Positions 16,781 to 24,225 of a stretch of DNA of 47,153 nucleotides are shown piece after piece (within the stretch, counting starts at the first letter, position 1; each line of letters starts with the position of its first letter). The notes below the pieces were generated by a model. That model was not told where the DNA came from. It saw nothing but the letters and a program-made list of their open reading frames with translations, and did not search any database. The stretch spans positions 99,014-146,166 of the forward strand of contig CACMET010000001.1 in assembly GCA_902612825.1 (NCBI GenBank). Direction: 5' to 3'. The stretch is from an uncultured Alphaproteobacteria bacterium. GTDB taxonomy: Bacteria; Pseudomonadota; Alphaproteobacteria; HIMB59; GCA-002718135. The position numbers were made by a program, and so were the translations under genes.

Positions 16781-17881
16781 TTAAATTTTAAATTCATCCA
16801 TTTTAACAATTCTATTTTCTTTTATAGAAATTTCGGCAGCTTCACCAATAGCAACTGCTTGTAAACCATCATTTAGACTTACAGCAGCTGGTTTAGAATT
16901 TTTAATAGAATTAAGAAATGAAATATGCTCATAATATGTAGAGCCATGATGATTTCCTACTTTTAAAATCTCTTCATCAACCTCCACGAGCTCATTAAGA
17001 GTTTTTCCATTTTCAAAATTTCTTCCTCGATATCCAATCCTTAATTCAGATGAGTTTTTGCCTGAACTAGCTGAAGGTACAGCAGTTTCAATTTTACCGA
17101 TATCTCCAACCGCACATAACTCCTCTTGATTTGTTGAGTTTTCTGCAAACATACAGAGATCAAGCAAAGCTCTAACTCCATTTTGAAAATCAACAATTAC
17201 ATAGGCATTATCAAGAATATCAGGAGTTTTATTGTTATATTTTTCGTTTAAATGATTAACATCTTGATTGCCACTTGCATAAACTTGTTTCGCTTCACTA
17301 TTCACAATTAACCTCATTAGATCAAAAAAATGACAGCATTTTTCAACTAATGTGCCGCCTGTATTTTCCGCAAATCTATTCCAGTTATTCACCTTAACTA
17401 AAAAAGGAAATCGGTGTTCTCTAATTGATAACATTTTTAAATTACCAATTGTTTTATTATGAATTTCATCAATCATTCTTTTTACGGGTGGCATATATCT
17501 ATATTCCATTGCGGTCCAAATTAAACCTGGATAATTTTTAGTCAAATCTCTAAATTCGATACAATCTTTAATTGTTGTACATAACGGCTTTTCTACTAAG
17601 ATATGTTTCTTTGTTTTAATTACATCTTTTAGTACATCTATATGTGTAAAATTAGGAGTAGAGATTATGTACCCATCAACAAGATCAGCTTGTATCATTT
17701 CATTATAGTTTGTAAAACATGGAACTTTTTTATTAAGTAATGATAAAGATTGATTAATTGATTCATCATGTGGATCACTTAAAGCAACAATTTCTGCTTC
17801 ATCAATTATATTAACATTTCTGATATGTTCACGACCCATTGATCCAGCACCTATTATCCCATATTTAAAACTTTTGCTCAT
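16781..17881 (-). CDS. Gfo/Idh/MocA-family oxidoreductase (C)
   Basis: The third Gfo/Idh/MocA protein in the window, 366 residues. The N-terminus KYGIIGAGSMGREHIRN is a classical Rossmann start. The Lys motif is VEKPLCT (about 95-101), and the substrate domain has GGTLVEKCCHFFDLMRLI, where Cys-His replaces the more usual Gly-His. It is translated from an ATG that overlaps the stop of the isomerase-like gene upstream (17878-17881), so the two are a coupled pair. Likely a sugar or cyclitol dehydrogenase or oxidoreductive isomerase; substrate unknown. Confidence 0.85.
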   Translation of the reverse strand: MSKSFKYGIIGAGSMGREHIRNVNIIDEAEIVALSDPHDESINQSLSLLNKKVPCFTNYNEMIQADLVDGYIISTPNFTHIDVLKDVIKTKKHILVEKPLCTTIKDCIEFRDLTKNYPGLIWTAMEYRYMPPVKRMIDEIHNKTIGNLKMLSIREHRFPFLVKVNNWNRFAENTGGTLVEKCCHFFDLMRLIVNSEAKQVYASGNQDVNHLNEKYNNKTPDILDNAYVIVDFQNGVRALLDLCMFAENSTNQEELCAVGDIGKIETAVPSASSGKNSSELRIGYRGRNFENGKTLNELVEVDEEILKVGNHHGSTYYEHISFLNSIKNSKPAAVSLNDGLQAVAIGEAAEISIKENRIVKMDEFKI

Positions 17882-19245
17882 ACTGTGTATGTTGGAATAT
17901 TCATCTGATTACCTAAATTAACTATTTCTTTATAATGATCACCGTAAGTAAAAGCAACGTGATGCTCAAGTCCACCTTTAAACATTTTTTCTATTTTATT
18001 TTTTGTATTTTTGCCAAAACTTACTACACCTGAAGTTCCAGCAAATGAATTTTTCCTATTGATCACTTTTCCTTTAAGTACAAAAAATTTTAATTTGTTT
18101 GCTGATTTTGAAACTCTGAATATTGTTATACCTCCTGGTTTAAAAGCAAAATTATGAAGTAGTGGTTTTTTTCTATTAGAATGTATATCCGCTTTTGCAT
18201 CACCTTTTTTAGACATACTAAGAGGTGCTAACCCACAATGCCAAAAAACAACAGAATTATCTTTTTCATCTATATCGACAATATCCACTAGTAAAGAAGG
18301 TTGATTGTTTAATTGGTTTAGTATGTTGCAACTTATTCCTCCTAAAACGTCTGCTTCGCAAGCACTGCTAATTTTTTTTTCATTCATCATAGCCATAGGA
18401 CCACAAGAAGCACAACCAAATTCTGTAAACATTTCTGGCCAACATCTAACTGCAAATGCTTGAACATCGTGTTTTGTGTGAAGTGTATTTAATCCATGGT
18501 ATATTGAAATACTTTTTTTTAATTCATGTTGATTTAATTTTTTTGAATTCTTCAAATTTTTCTCAATTTTTATTTGTGTTGAATTTAAAACTGACTTTTT
18601 AATTTTTTTAGCTTCTGAGAATAGTTCATTTAATTTTATTTTTTTAATATCAAAATTTAATTTTTTCCTAATTTCTAATAATGAATAATCACATGTATCA
18701 AAACCTTCAGGTCTTTCACCAACAAGTCCAATGTTTTGTTTCTTTATATCTATTTTTTTATAACTTTTTTTTCTAATCTGTTTCCATTCAATTATTTTAT
18801 TGCTATAAATTTTTTTATTAATAAATTTTTTAATTCTTTTTTCTACGTCTTTATGATTATTATATAATATGAATTCAGCATTAATTTTATTTTTAATTAA
18901 TGAGTGCATTCCTAAATTTAATCCACATACTGAATTAAGTCTTAATCTCTTACCAGTTCGTGGCTCTGGAAAGGCAACAATACACAAAGGTTTATTTATC
19001 TTTCTAGCAAAATGTAATAAAAATTTTGCATCTGTGAATGTAGTTTGAAAAATTATAATTTTTTTAAAATTATTATCTTTAAAATATTTAAATGCTTTAT
19101 CTGATAATTCATTATTAGTAATTAAATAATCAATTCCTTTTATTTCAGTAAAAATATTTCGTAGAACTCTTTTACCTTCTAAAAACTTAGACATTGCAAA
19201 AGGCACATCAAAAGTTTCTCGTGCTAATCCTAGGTATCCAATCAT
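17878..19245 (-). CDS. L-fucose/L-arabinose isomerase-like protein
   Basis: A 455-residue protein of the fucose/arabinose isomerase superfamily (COG2407 type), shorter than E. coli FucI (about 590). The C-terminal half carries the diagnostic region: RCWPEMFTEFGCASCG, then SACEADVLGGI with the metal-binding acidic residues, FWHCGLAP, and GLEHHVAFTYGDH near the end. The N-terminal half (Rossmann-like) is more divergent and lysine-rich. Aldose-ketose isomerisation of a free sugar is the expected activity. Candidates are L-fucose (a fucosidase lies 13 kb downstream) or the sugar handled by the neighbouring operons. Together with the coupled oxidoreductase it forms a two-gene leftward unit divergent from the sugar ABC transporter. 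Confidence 0.75.
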   Translation of the reverse strand: MIGYLGLARETFDVPFAMSKFLEGKRVLRNIFTEIKGIDYLITNNELSDKAFKYFKDNNFKKIIIFQTTFTDAKFLLHFARKINKPLCIVAFPEPRTGKRLRLNSVCGLNLGMHSLIKNKINAEFILYNNHKDVEKRIKKFINKKIYSNKIIEWKQIRKKSYKKIDIKKQNIGLVGERPEGFDTCDYSLLEIRKKLNFDIKKIKLNELFSEAKKIKKSVLNSTQIKIEKNLKNSKKLNQHELKKSISIYHGLNTLHTKHDVQAFAVRCWPEMFTEFGCASCGPMAMMNEKKISSACEADVLGGISCNILNQLNNQPSLLVDIVDIDEKDNSVVFWHCGLAPLSMSKKGDAKADIHSNRKKPLLHNFAFKPGGITIFRVSKSANKLKFFVLKGKVINRKNSFAGTSGVVSFGKNTKNKIEKMFKGGLEHHVAFTYGDHYKEIVNLGNQMNIPTYTV

Positions 19246-19357
19246 TATTATTTCAACTATAGTTAATAATTTTCTGACAAACCATGAAAATAAAAAAATT
19301 TAAAGACTAATTATATAAATAATCACTAATTTTCTTATAAATTATATTAATTTTTTT

Positions 19358-19385
19358 TTGAATTCGTATGGGTTCGTGTTATCAA
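19358..19385 (+). promoter_or_regulatory. Possible sigma70-type promoter of sugar ABC operon
   Basis: TTGAAT (19358-19363) and TATCAA (19380-19385) are separated by 16 bases, each matching four of six consensus positions. They lie in the 168-base divergent gap ahead of the binding-protein gene. The GGAGGA ribosome-binding site follows at 19405-19410. In such AT-rich DNA chance matches are common. The rest of the gap shows no feature I can name except two copies of TTCGT (within 19362-19377). Confidence 0.3.
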
Positions 19386-19413
19386 TATTACATTAAATTT
19401 AATTGGAGGAATT

Positions 19414-20664
19414 ATGAAAAGAATATTAGCTATTTTTCTTTTTGTTACTTCAGCTTCATTTACTGTAAATTCAGCAGAATTGAAGTTCATATGTTATCAA
19501 GATATTAATGAATGTGATACTATTGCAGACATGGCTAAGTCATGGGAAGCATCAACTGGTCATACATTAAATATTGAAACAGTTGGATATGAAGTAATAA
19601 GAGAACAACTAGAAAATCAATTAGAATCAGGTGCTGCACCAGATTTGGCTAGAGTAACAAATTTAGGAGGATTAAATAAATTCTATTTAGACCTAAAACC
19701 TTATGTTGATTCTTCATATTGGGAATCAAACTATGGCGCAACACTTCCTTGGTACAGAAAACCTTCAGGTGATGATGGTATTTACGGTTGGCAAACTCAA
19801 TTAACTGTTACAGGACCTTATGTAAACGTTACAATGTTTGAGGATGCAGGTGTAGATATGCCTGAAGAAGGTGCTACATGGGACGATTGGGCTGAAGCCT
19901 TAAGACAAGTAAAATCGGAACTTGGTTTAACAGCAGGTCTTGCACTAGATCGAACTGCACATAGATGGGCTGGACCAGCTTTTTCTTATGGAGCAAAGTT
20001 TCACGAAAATGGAACACCAATTTTAGTTGATGAAGGATTTAGAAAATTTTCTGAGGTATTTGTTGGATGGCATGAAGAAGGATTAATGCCGGCTGAAGGC
20101 TGGCCTGCAGGTGCAGGTACTTCTTACAGAAATGCCGCTCCTTTATTCCTAGATGGAACTGTTGCAATGCATATGTCAGGTTCATGGATGCTAGGAAACT
20201 ATGACACTAACATCACAGATTTTGAGTGGAAGGTAGTACCTATTCCTTGTGGTCCAGGTGGATGTGGAGCAATGCCAGGTGGATCAGGTATAGTTGCATT
20301 TAAATCAACACAACATCCAGAGGCTGCAGCATCATTTATCGATTTTATGTCACAAACTGAAAATGCTGAAAAATTTGCTGCTTCTACAAGTAATATTACT
20401 GCTCACCAAGGGTTACAAAAATCTGGTATAGATTATACAGGTGTTAGTCCTAATGTTGCTGAAGGTCTTGCAATTTTTGCAGCAAATGCAGGAAAAGCGG
20501 CAGATACAACTCCTCAAGCCTATTGGTTCCAAGGTTATAATAAAAACTTTGCAATATATGGGATTGTTCCTGATTATATTACTAAAGCAATTACAGGAGA
20601 GATGACTCTTGATGAAGCTTTAGCAGCAATTGATGCAGATGTAGCTGCAAAAATCGCTGAATAA
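19414..20664 (+). CDS. Sugar ABC transporter substrate-binding protein, family 1
   Basis: A periplasmic carbohydrate receptor of 416 residues. Signal peptide MKRILAIFLFVTSASFTVNS, likely cleaved after NSA (residue 21). MalE/UgpB-type features follow: DIADMAKSWEASTGH-like opening, ESGAAPDLARV, the GWQTQLTV hinge, LFLDGTVAMHMSGSWMLG (about 250-267) and GSGIVAFKSTQHPEAAASFIDFM (about 290-312). Two Cys pairs (Cys26/Cys33 and CGPGGCG) may form disulfides. It heads the rightward operon of two permeases, an ATPase, a GH31 glycosidase and a uronate-isomerase-like enzyme, so the ligand is probably a glycoside that GH31 hydrolyses inside the cell. A hairpin follows the gene. Confidence 0.92.
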   Translation: MKRILAIFLFVTSASFTVNSAELKFICYQDINECDTIADMAKSWEASTGHTLNIETVGYEVIREQLENQLESGAAPDLARVTNLGGLNKFYLDLKPYVDSSYWESNYGATLPWYRKPSGDDGIYGWQTQLTVTGPYVNVTMFEDAGVDMPEEGATWDDWAEALRQVKSELGLTAGLALDRTAHRWAGPAFSYGAKFHENGTPILVDEGFRKFSEVFVGWHEEGLMPAEGWPAGAGTSYRNAAPLFLDGTVAMHMSGSWMLGNYDTNITDFEWKVVPIPCGPGGCGAMPGGSGIVAFKSTQHPEAAASFIDFMSQTENAEKFAASTSNITAHQGLQKSGIDYTGVSPNVAEGLAIFAANAGKAADTTPQAYWFQGYNKNFAIYGIVPDYITKAITGEMTLDEALAAIDADVAAKIAE

Positions 20665-20674
20665 ATTTAAATCC

Positions 20675-20699
20675 TAAGGCCGATTTTAAATCGGCCTTA
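20675..20699 (+). terminator. Hairpin (attenuator) after binding-protein gene
   Basis: A perfect inverted repeat, TAAGGCCGATTT and its complement around a single T, lies 10 bases after the receptor stop and ends 9 bases before the permease start. Only a broken T-run (TTAATTTAATT) follows, so it probably terminates partially or stabilises the receptor mRNA. Confidence 0.75.
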
Positions 20700-20708
20700 A
20701 TTTAATTA

Positions 20709-21764
20709 ATGTCTGAAAATATTTTAAATCTTAATTATTGGTATTTTGTAATATTCATTTATTTATTTATTGGATTTTTACTATCCAAAGGAGTCATTGG
20801 AAGTATTTCTAGACTTATGTCAGTTATTGGATGGCCAATTGAATTAGCACAAAGACTAAGCGGCACAAAAAGTTTACCTTACTTATTTTTATTTCCTAAC
20901 ATATTAATTTTTGGTCTTTTTACTTTTTTACCACTTTTTATGAATTTTGGATTTTCTGTAACCGATGGAGAAAGTATTAACTTTTCTTCAAGAGATTACT
21001 CTGGTTCAGATAATTTATCTAGAATAATTTCAGAAACACAAATTGATACTGGTATTGAAAATATGGAGGATGATAAGTTTAAAGCTTCAATAGCAGATAC
21101 ATTTATATTCGTCTTATTCCAAGTTCCTATAATGATCGTTGTAGCTTTAATTACTGCTGTTGTTCTTAATAGAGAAATAGTAGGAAGGGCGTTTTGGCGA
21201 GCCGTATACTTCTATCCAGTCATGCTTAGTCCAGTCGTAGTAGCTTTCCTTTGGACTTTAATCTTAAAACGACAAGGGCTGTTATCTCAAACTTTAATGG
21301 AATGGAATTGGATTGACCAACCCATTCAATGGTTAACAGATCCTTCATGGACAATGTTTTGGTCAGTATTTATTTATACTTGGGCTCATTTAGGATTTTA
21401 TATGTTAATTTTATTAGCTGGCTTACAATCAATTCCAAAAGATTTATATGAAGCTGCAGAAATGGATGGAACATCAGATCAGAGGGCGTTTTGGAGAATT
21501 ACCCTTCCTCTTTTAATGCCTATTCTTTTAGTTGTAACAGTTTTATCTTTAATAAAAGCTTTTCAAGCTTTTGAAGAATTGTTTGCATTACAAGTCGGAT
21601 GGATTTCATTAGTTTCATATATTTTTGAAACAGCTGGTTTAAGAGGTCAAAAAACAACTTTTGGATTAGGCATTGCTGCCATGGCATCTTTATTAGTAGC
21701 CTTATTGTTAATTCTTTTATCATTACTCCAATTTTATTTAACTAGAAGGCAGGTTAAACTTTGA
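20709..21764 (+). CDS. Sugar ABC transporter permease, MalF type
   Basis: Inner-membrane permease of 351 residues with an extra N-terminal helix (YWYFVIFIYLFIGFLL) ahead of the standard six-helix core that starts near PYLFLFPNILIFGLF. A periplasmic loop (about 85-125) follows the next helix. The EAA coupling loop reads EAAEMDGTSDQRAFWRITLP (about 255-274), which docks on the ATPase. It overlaps the second permease by 4 bases in the arrangement TTGA, where the next gene starts at TTG. Confidence 0.9.
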   Translation: MSENILNLNYWYFVIFIYLFIGFLLSKGVIGSISRLMSVIGWPIELAQRLSGTKSLPYLFLFPNILIFGLFTFLPLFMNFGFSVTDGESINFSSRDYSGSDNLSRIISETQIDTGIENMEDDKFKASIADTFIFVLFQVPIMIVVALITAVVLNREIVGRAFWRAVYFYPVMLSPVVVAFLWTLILKRQGLLSQTLMEWNWIDQPIQWLTDPSWTMFWSVFIYTWAHLGFYMLILLAGLQSIPKDLYEAAEMDGTSDQRAFWRITLPLLMPILLVVTVLSLIKAFQAFEELFALQVGWISLVSYIFETAGLRGQKTTFGLGIAAMASLLVALLLILLSLLQFYLTRRQVKL

Positions 21765-23200
21765 GCGCTGTAATCAAATTTTTTTCGAGAACCCATGGAA
21801 AAAACAAACTTTCTTTTATAGATTGGATTGCTTATCTTTATCTTTTTTTAGGATTTCTAATTATATTCTTACCTGTTTTGTGGTTGTTATTAAATTCTAT
21901 AAAATCTCAATTTTTACTTCAAAAATTAGATACTAATTTATTACCTTTAGATTATGACAGAGTTGTAAGAGCAACAGTTTTTGGACCAAATGGAAAAGAA
22001 ATTTTTATAATTAAAGATCTTCCTGATTGGGTAATATATTGGAATGAGTTGAGAGATGAAGATAAAAAAGAAGTTAACGACCCTAATCTTTTCCTTACAC
22101 AATTTGAAGGCAAAGAATATTATGCTTTAAGAACTCATTTAGGATTAGTTTCTGATCACGCCAAGGAACTAATCAAAGAAAAAAATTTTCCTGAGTGGTT
22201 AATAAAATATCCAAGTATGTTTCCTGATGCCAAAAAAGAATACAATCCTGCAGAATATTTAATAGATTTAAATGATGAGGAAGTTAGACTTTTATCAGAA
22301 TTTCTTGGTTTAAAACCTTATAAGCCTAATGGATTTACCTCTCAAATTTTAATTTCTGCAAAAAATAAAGAAACTAATGAAATTGAGGAATATTCCGTTA
22401 GCAGACTAAATACAAATAAAGATACAGTTAATGCTAGGCTAATTTCAAATCCGCAGGGGGGTATTGTTAAGATTCCTACTGAAGATATTATCGTTAATAA
22501 AAAACTTAGACCTTCTTGGATTAATTATTCTGACCCTTTAACAAACAATGTGAGGGGCATGAATTTTGATGCTATCAAGTGTTTGAATAATTCAGTTTTT
22601 GTTACAATTATTGCAACAATAATCACAGTTCTGATAAATTCAATGGCTGCATTTGCTTTATCAAAATATAAGTTCAATGGACAAATAATTTTCTTTATTA
22701 TAATTCTAGCAACTTTAATGGTTCCAGCTTCAGTTCTGATTGTTGGCATATTTAAAATGGTTTCTGTCACAGGTTTAAATGGAACTTTATGGGGTGTTAT
22801 TATACCCGGGGCTGCAACACCTACCGGTGTATTTATGTTAAGGCAATATATGTTAACTATTCCAGATGAACTACTTGAAGCTGCAAGAATGGACGCTGCT
22901 AGTGAATGGAGTATTTACTGGAGGATTGTTTTCCCACTGGCTTTACCAGCAATCGCAGTTCTTGCAATTTTATCAATTATTTGGAGATGGAATGATTTAA
23001 TTTTACCAATGATAGCAGTATCAACCACAAAAACTGCATATACTATTCAATTATGTCTTCTAGATTTTCAGGGCGAATATGTAGCTCAAGAGCATTACAG
23101 ATTGGCAATGACAGTTGTCAGTCTTATACCAACTACTTTAGTATTTGTTTTTCTACAACGATATATTACTACTGGAATTGCTAACACAGGAATTAAATAA
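21761..23200 (+). CDS. Sugar ABC transporter permease, MalG type with large periplasmic insert
   Basis: Second permease, 479 residues against about 280 for ordinary MalG-type proteins. The first helix (about 18-46) is followed by about 200 hydrophilic residues (47-265), then by the normal core: NNSVFVTIIATIITVLINSMAAFALSKYKF, and the EAA loop EAARMDAASEWSIYWRIVFP. The insert has no Cys and looks like a folded periplasmic domain. The start is TTG at 21761 overlapping the upstream stop; no other start exists before the first helix, so translational coupling must drive it. Confidence 0.88.
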   Translation: MSAVIKFFSRTHGKNKLSFIDWIAYLYLFLGFLIIFLPVLWLLLNSIKSQFLLQKLDTNLLPLDYDRVVRATVFGPNGKEIFIIKDLPDWVIYWNELRDEDKKEVNDPNLFLTQFEGKEYYALRTHLGLVSDHAKELIKEKNFPEWLIKYPSMFPDAKKEYNPAEYLIDLNDEEVRLLSEFLGLKPYKPNGFTSQILISAKNKETNEIEEYSVSRLNTNKDTVNARLISNPQGGIVKIPTEDIIVNKKLRPSWINYSDPLTNNVRGMNFDAIKCLNNSVFVTIIATIITVLINSMAAFALSKYKFNGQIIFFIIILATLMVPASVLIVGIFKMVSVTGLNGTLWGVIIPGAATPTGVFMLRQYMLTIPDELLEAARMDAASEWSIYWRIVFPLALPAIAVLAILSIIWRWNDLILPMIAVSTTKTAYTIQLCLLDFQGEYVAQEHYRLAMTVVSLIPTTLVFVFLQRYITTGIANTGIK

Positions 23201-23202
23201 TC

Positions 23203-24225
23203 ATGGCAACTTTAGAATTGAAAAAAGTAAGAAAAAATTATGGAAACTTGGAAGTAATTCACGGCATTGATTTATTTATTAATAATGGAGAGTTTTGTGT
23301 ATTAGTAGGCCCATCAGGATGTGGCAAATCTACATTATTAAGAATGATTGCTGGATTAGAAAGGATTACAAAGGGTGATATTTTAATCGATGAACAAGTT
23401 GTAAATAATATTTCTGCAGCAAGAAGAGGTTTAGCAATGGTTTTTCAATCTTATGCTTTATATCCTCATATGAGTGTTAGACAAAATTTAGCTTTTGGAC
23501 TGGAAAACTTAAAAATGGAAATAAATGAAATTGATAAGCGTATTTTGGAAGCTGCAAGACTACTTAGAATGGAAGAATATTTACAAAGAAAACCAGGGCA
23601 ATTATCTGGTGGACAAAAACAACGAGTCGCAATTGGTAGAGCAATAGTAAGAGAACCATCAATATACCTATTTGATGAACCACTTTCTAATTTAGATGCT
23701 GAACTTAGAGTTGCAACACGAGTTGAATTAAAAGCATTACATGCAAGGCTAGGAAATACTATGATCTACGTAACTCATGATCAAGTAGAAGCAATGACAA
23801 TGGCTGATAAAATTGTAGTAATGAATGATGGTATTATTGAGCAAGTTGGAGCACCTTTAGAATTATATAACAAACCATCTAATAAGTTTGTAGCAGGTTT
23901 TATTGGGTCACCAAAAATGAATTTTATACAATTTGACTATCTTCCAAATTCTCTAAAAGAAATAGCACCGTCTAACTCAATAAGTCTTGGAATTAGACCT
24001 GAGCATCTATCCATTAAAGACGAAAATTCACTATCACTAAATGTTGAAACAGTTGAGCAATTAGGTTCTGACAGTTTTTTGTATGGATCAACCTTAGGAG
24101 AACAAAAAATTTCAATAAAACTTAATTATCAAACTGATATTCAGGCTAATCAATCAATTAAGGTTGGGTTTAAACTAGATGATGCTCATTGGTTTGATAA
24201 AGATGGTATTGCTCTAACATCTTGA
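23203..24225 (+). CDS. Sugar ABC transporter ATPase, MalK/UgpC type
   Basis: Nucleotide-binding subunit of 340 residues. Walker A GPSGCGKST (about 37-45), Q-loop MVFQSYALYPHM, signature QLSGGQKQR, Walker B IYLFDEPLSNLD, switch His in VTHDQVEAM. The C-terminal regulatory TOBE-type region contains the usual SLGIRPEHLSI. It is the expected size for a sugar-class (CUT1) ATPase. Its stop overlaps the TTG start of the GH31 gene by 4 bases. Confidence 0.93.
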   Translation: MATLELKKVRKNYGNLEVIHGIDLFINNGEFCVLVGPSGCGKSTLLRMIAGLERITKGDILIDEQVVNNISAARRGLAMVFQSYALYPHMSVRQNLAFGLENLKMEINEIDKRILEAARLLRMEEYLQRKPGQLSGGQKQRVAIGRAIVREPSIYLFDEPLSNLDAELRVATRVELKALHARLGNTMIYVTHDQVEAMTMADKIVVMNDGIIEQVGAPLELYNKPSNKFVAGFIGSPKMNFIQFDYLPNSLKEIAPSNSISLGIRPEHLSIKDENSLSLNVETVEQLGSDSFLYGSTLGEQKISIKLNYQTDIQANQSIKVGFKLDDAHWFDKDGIALTS

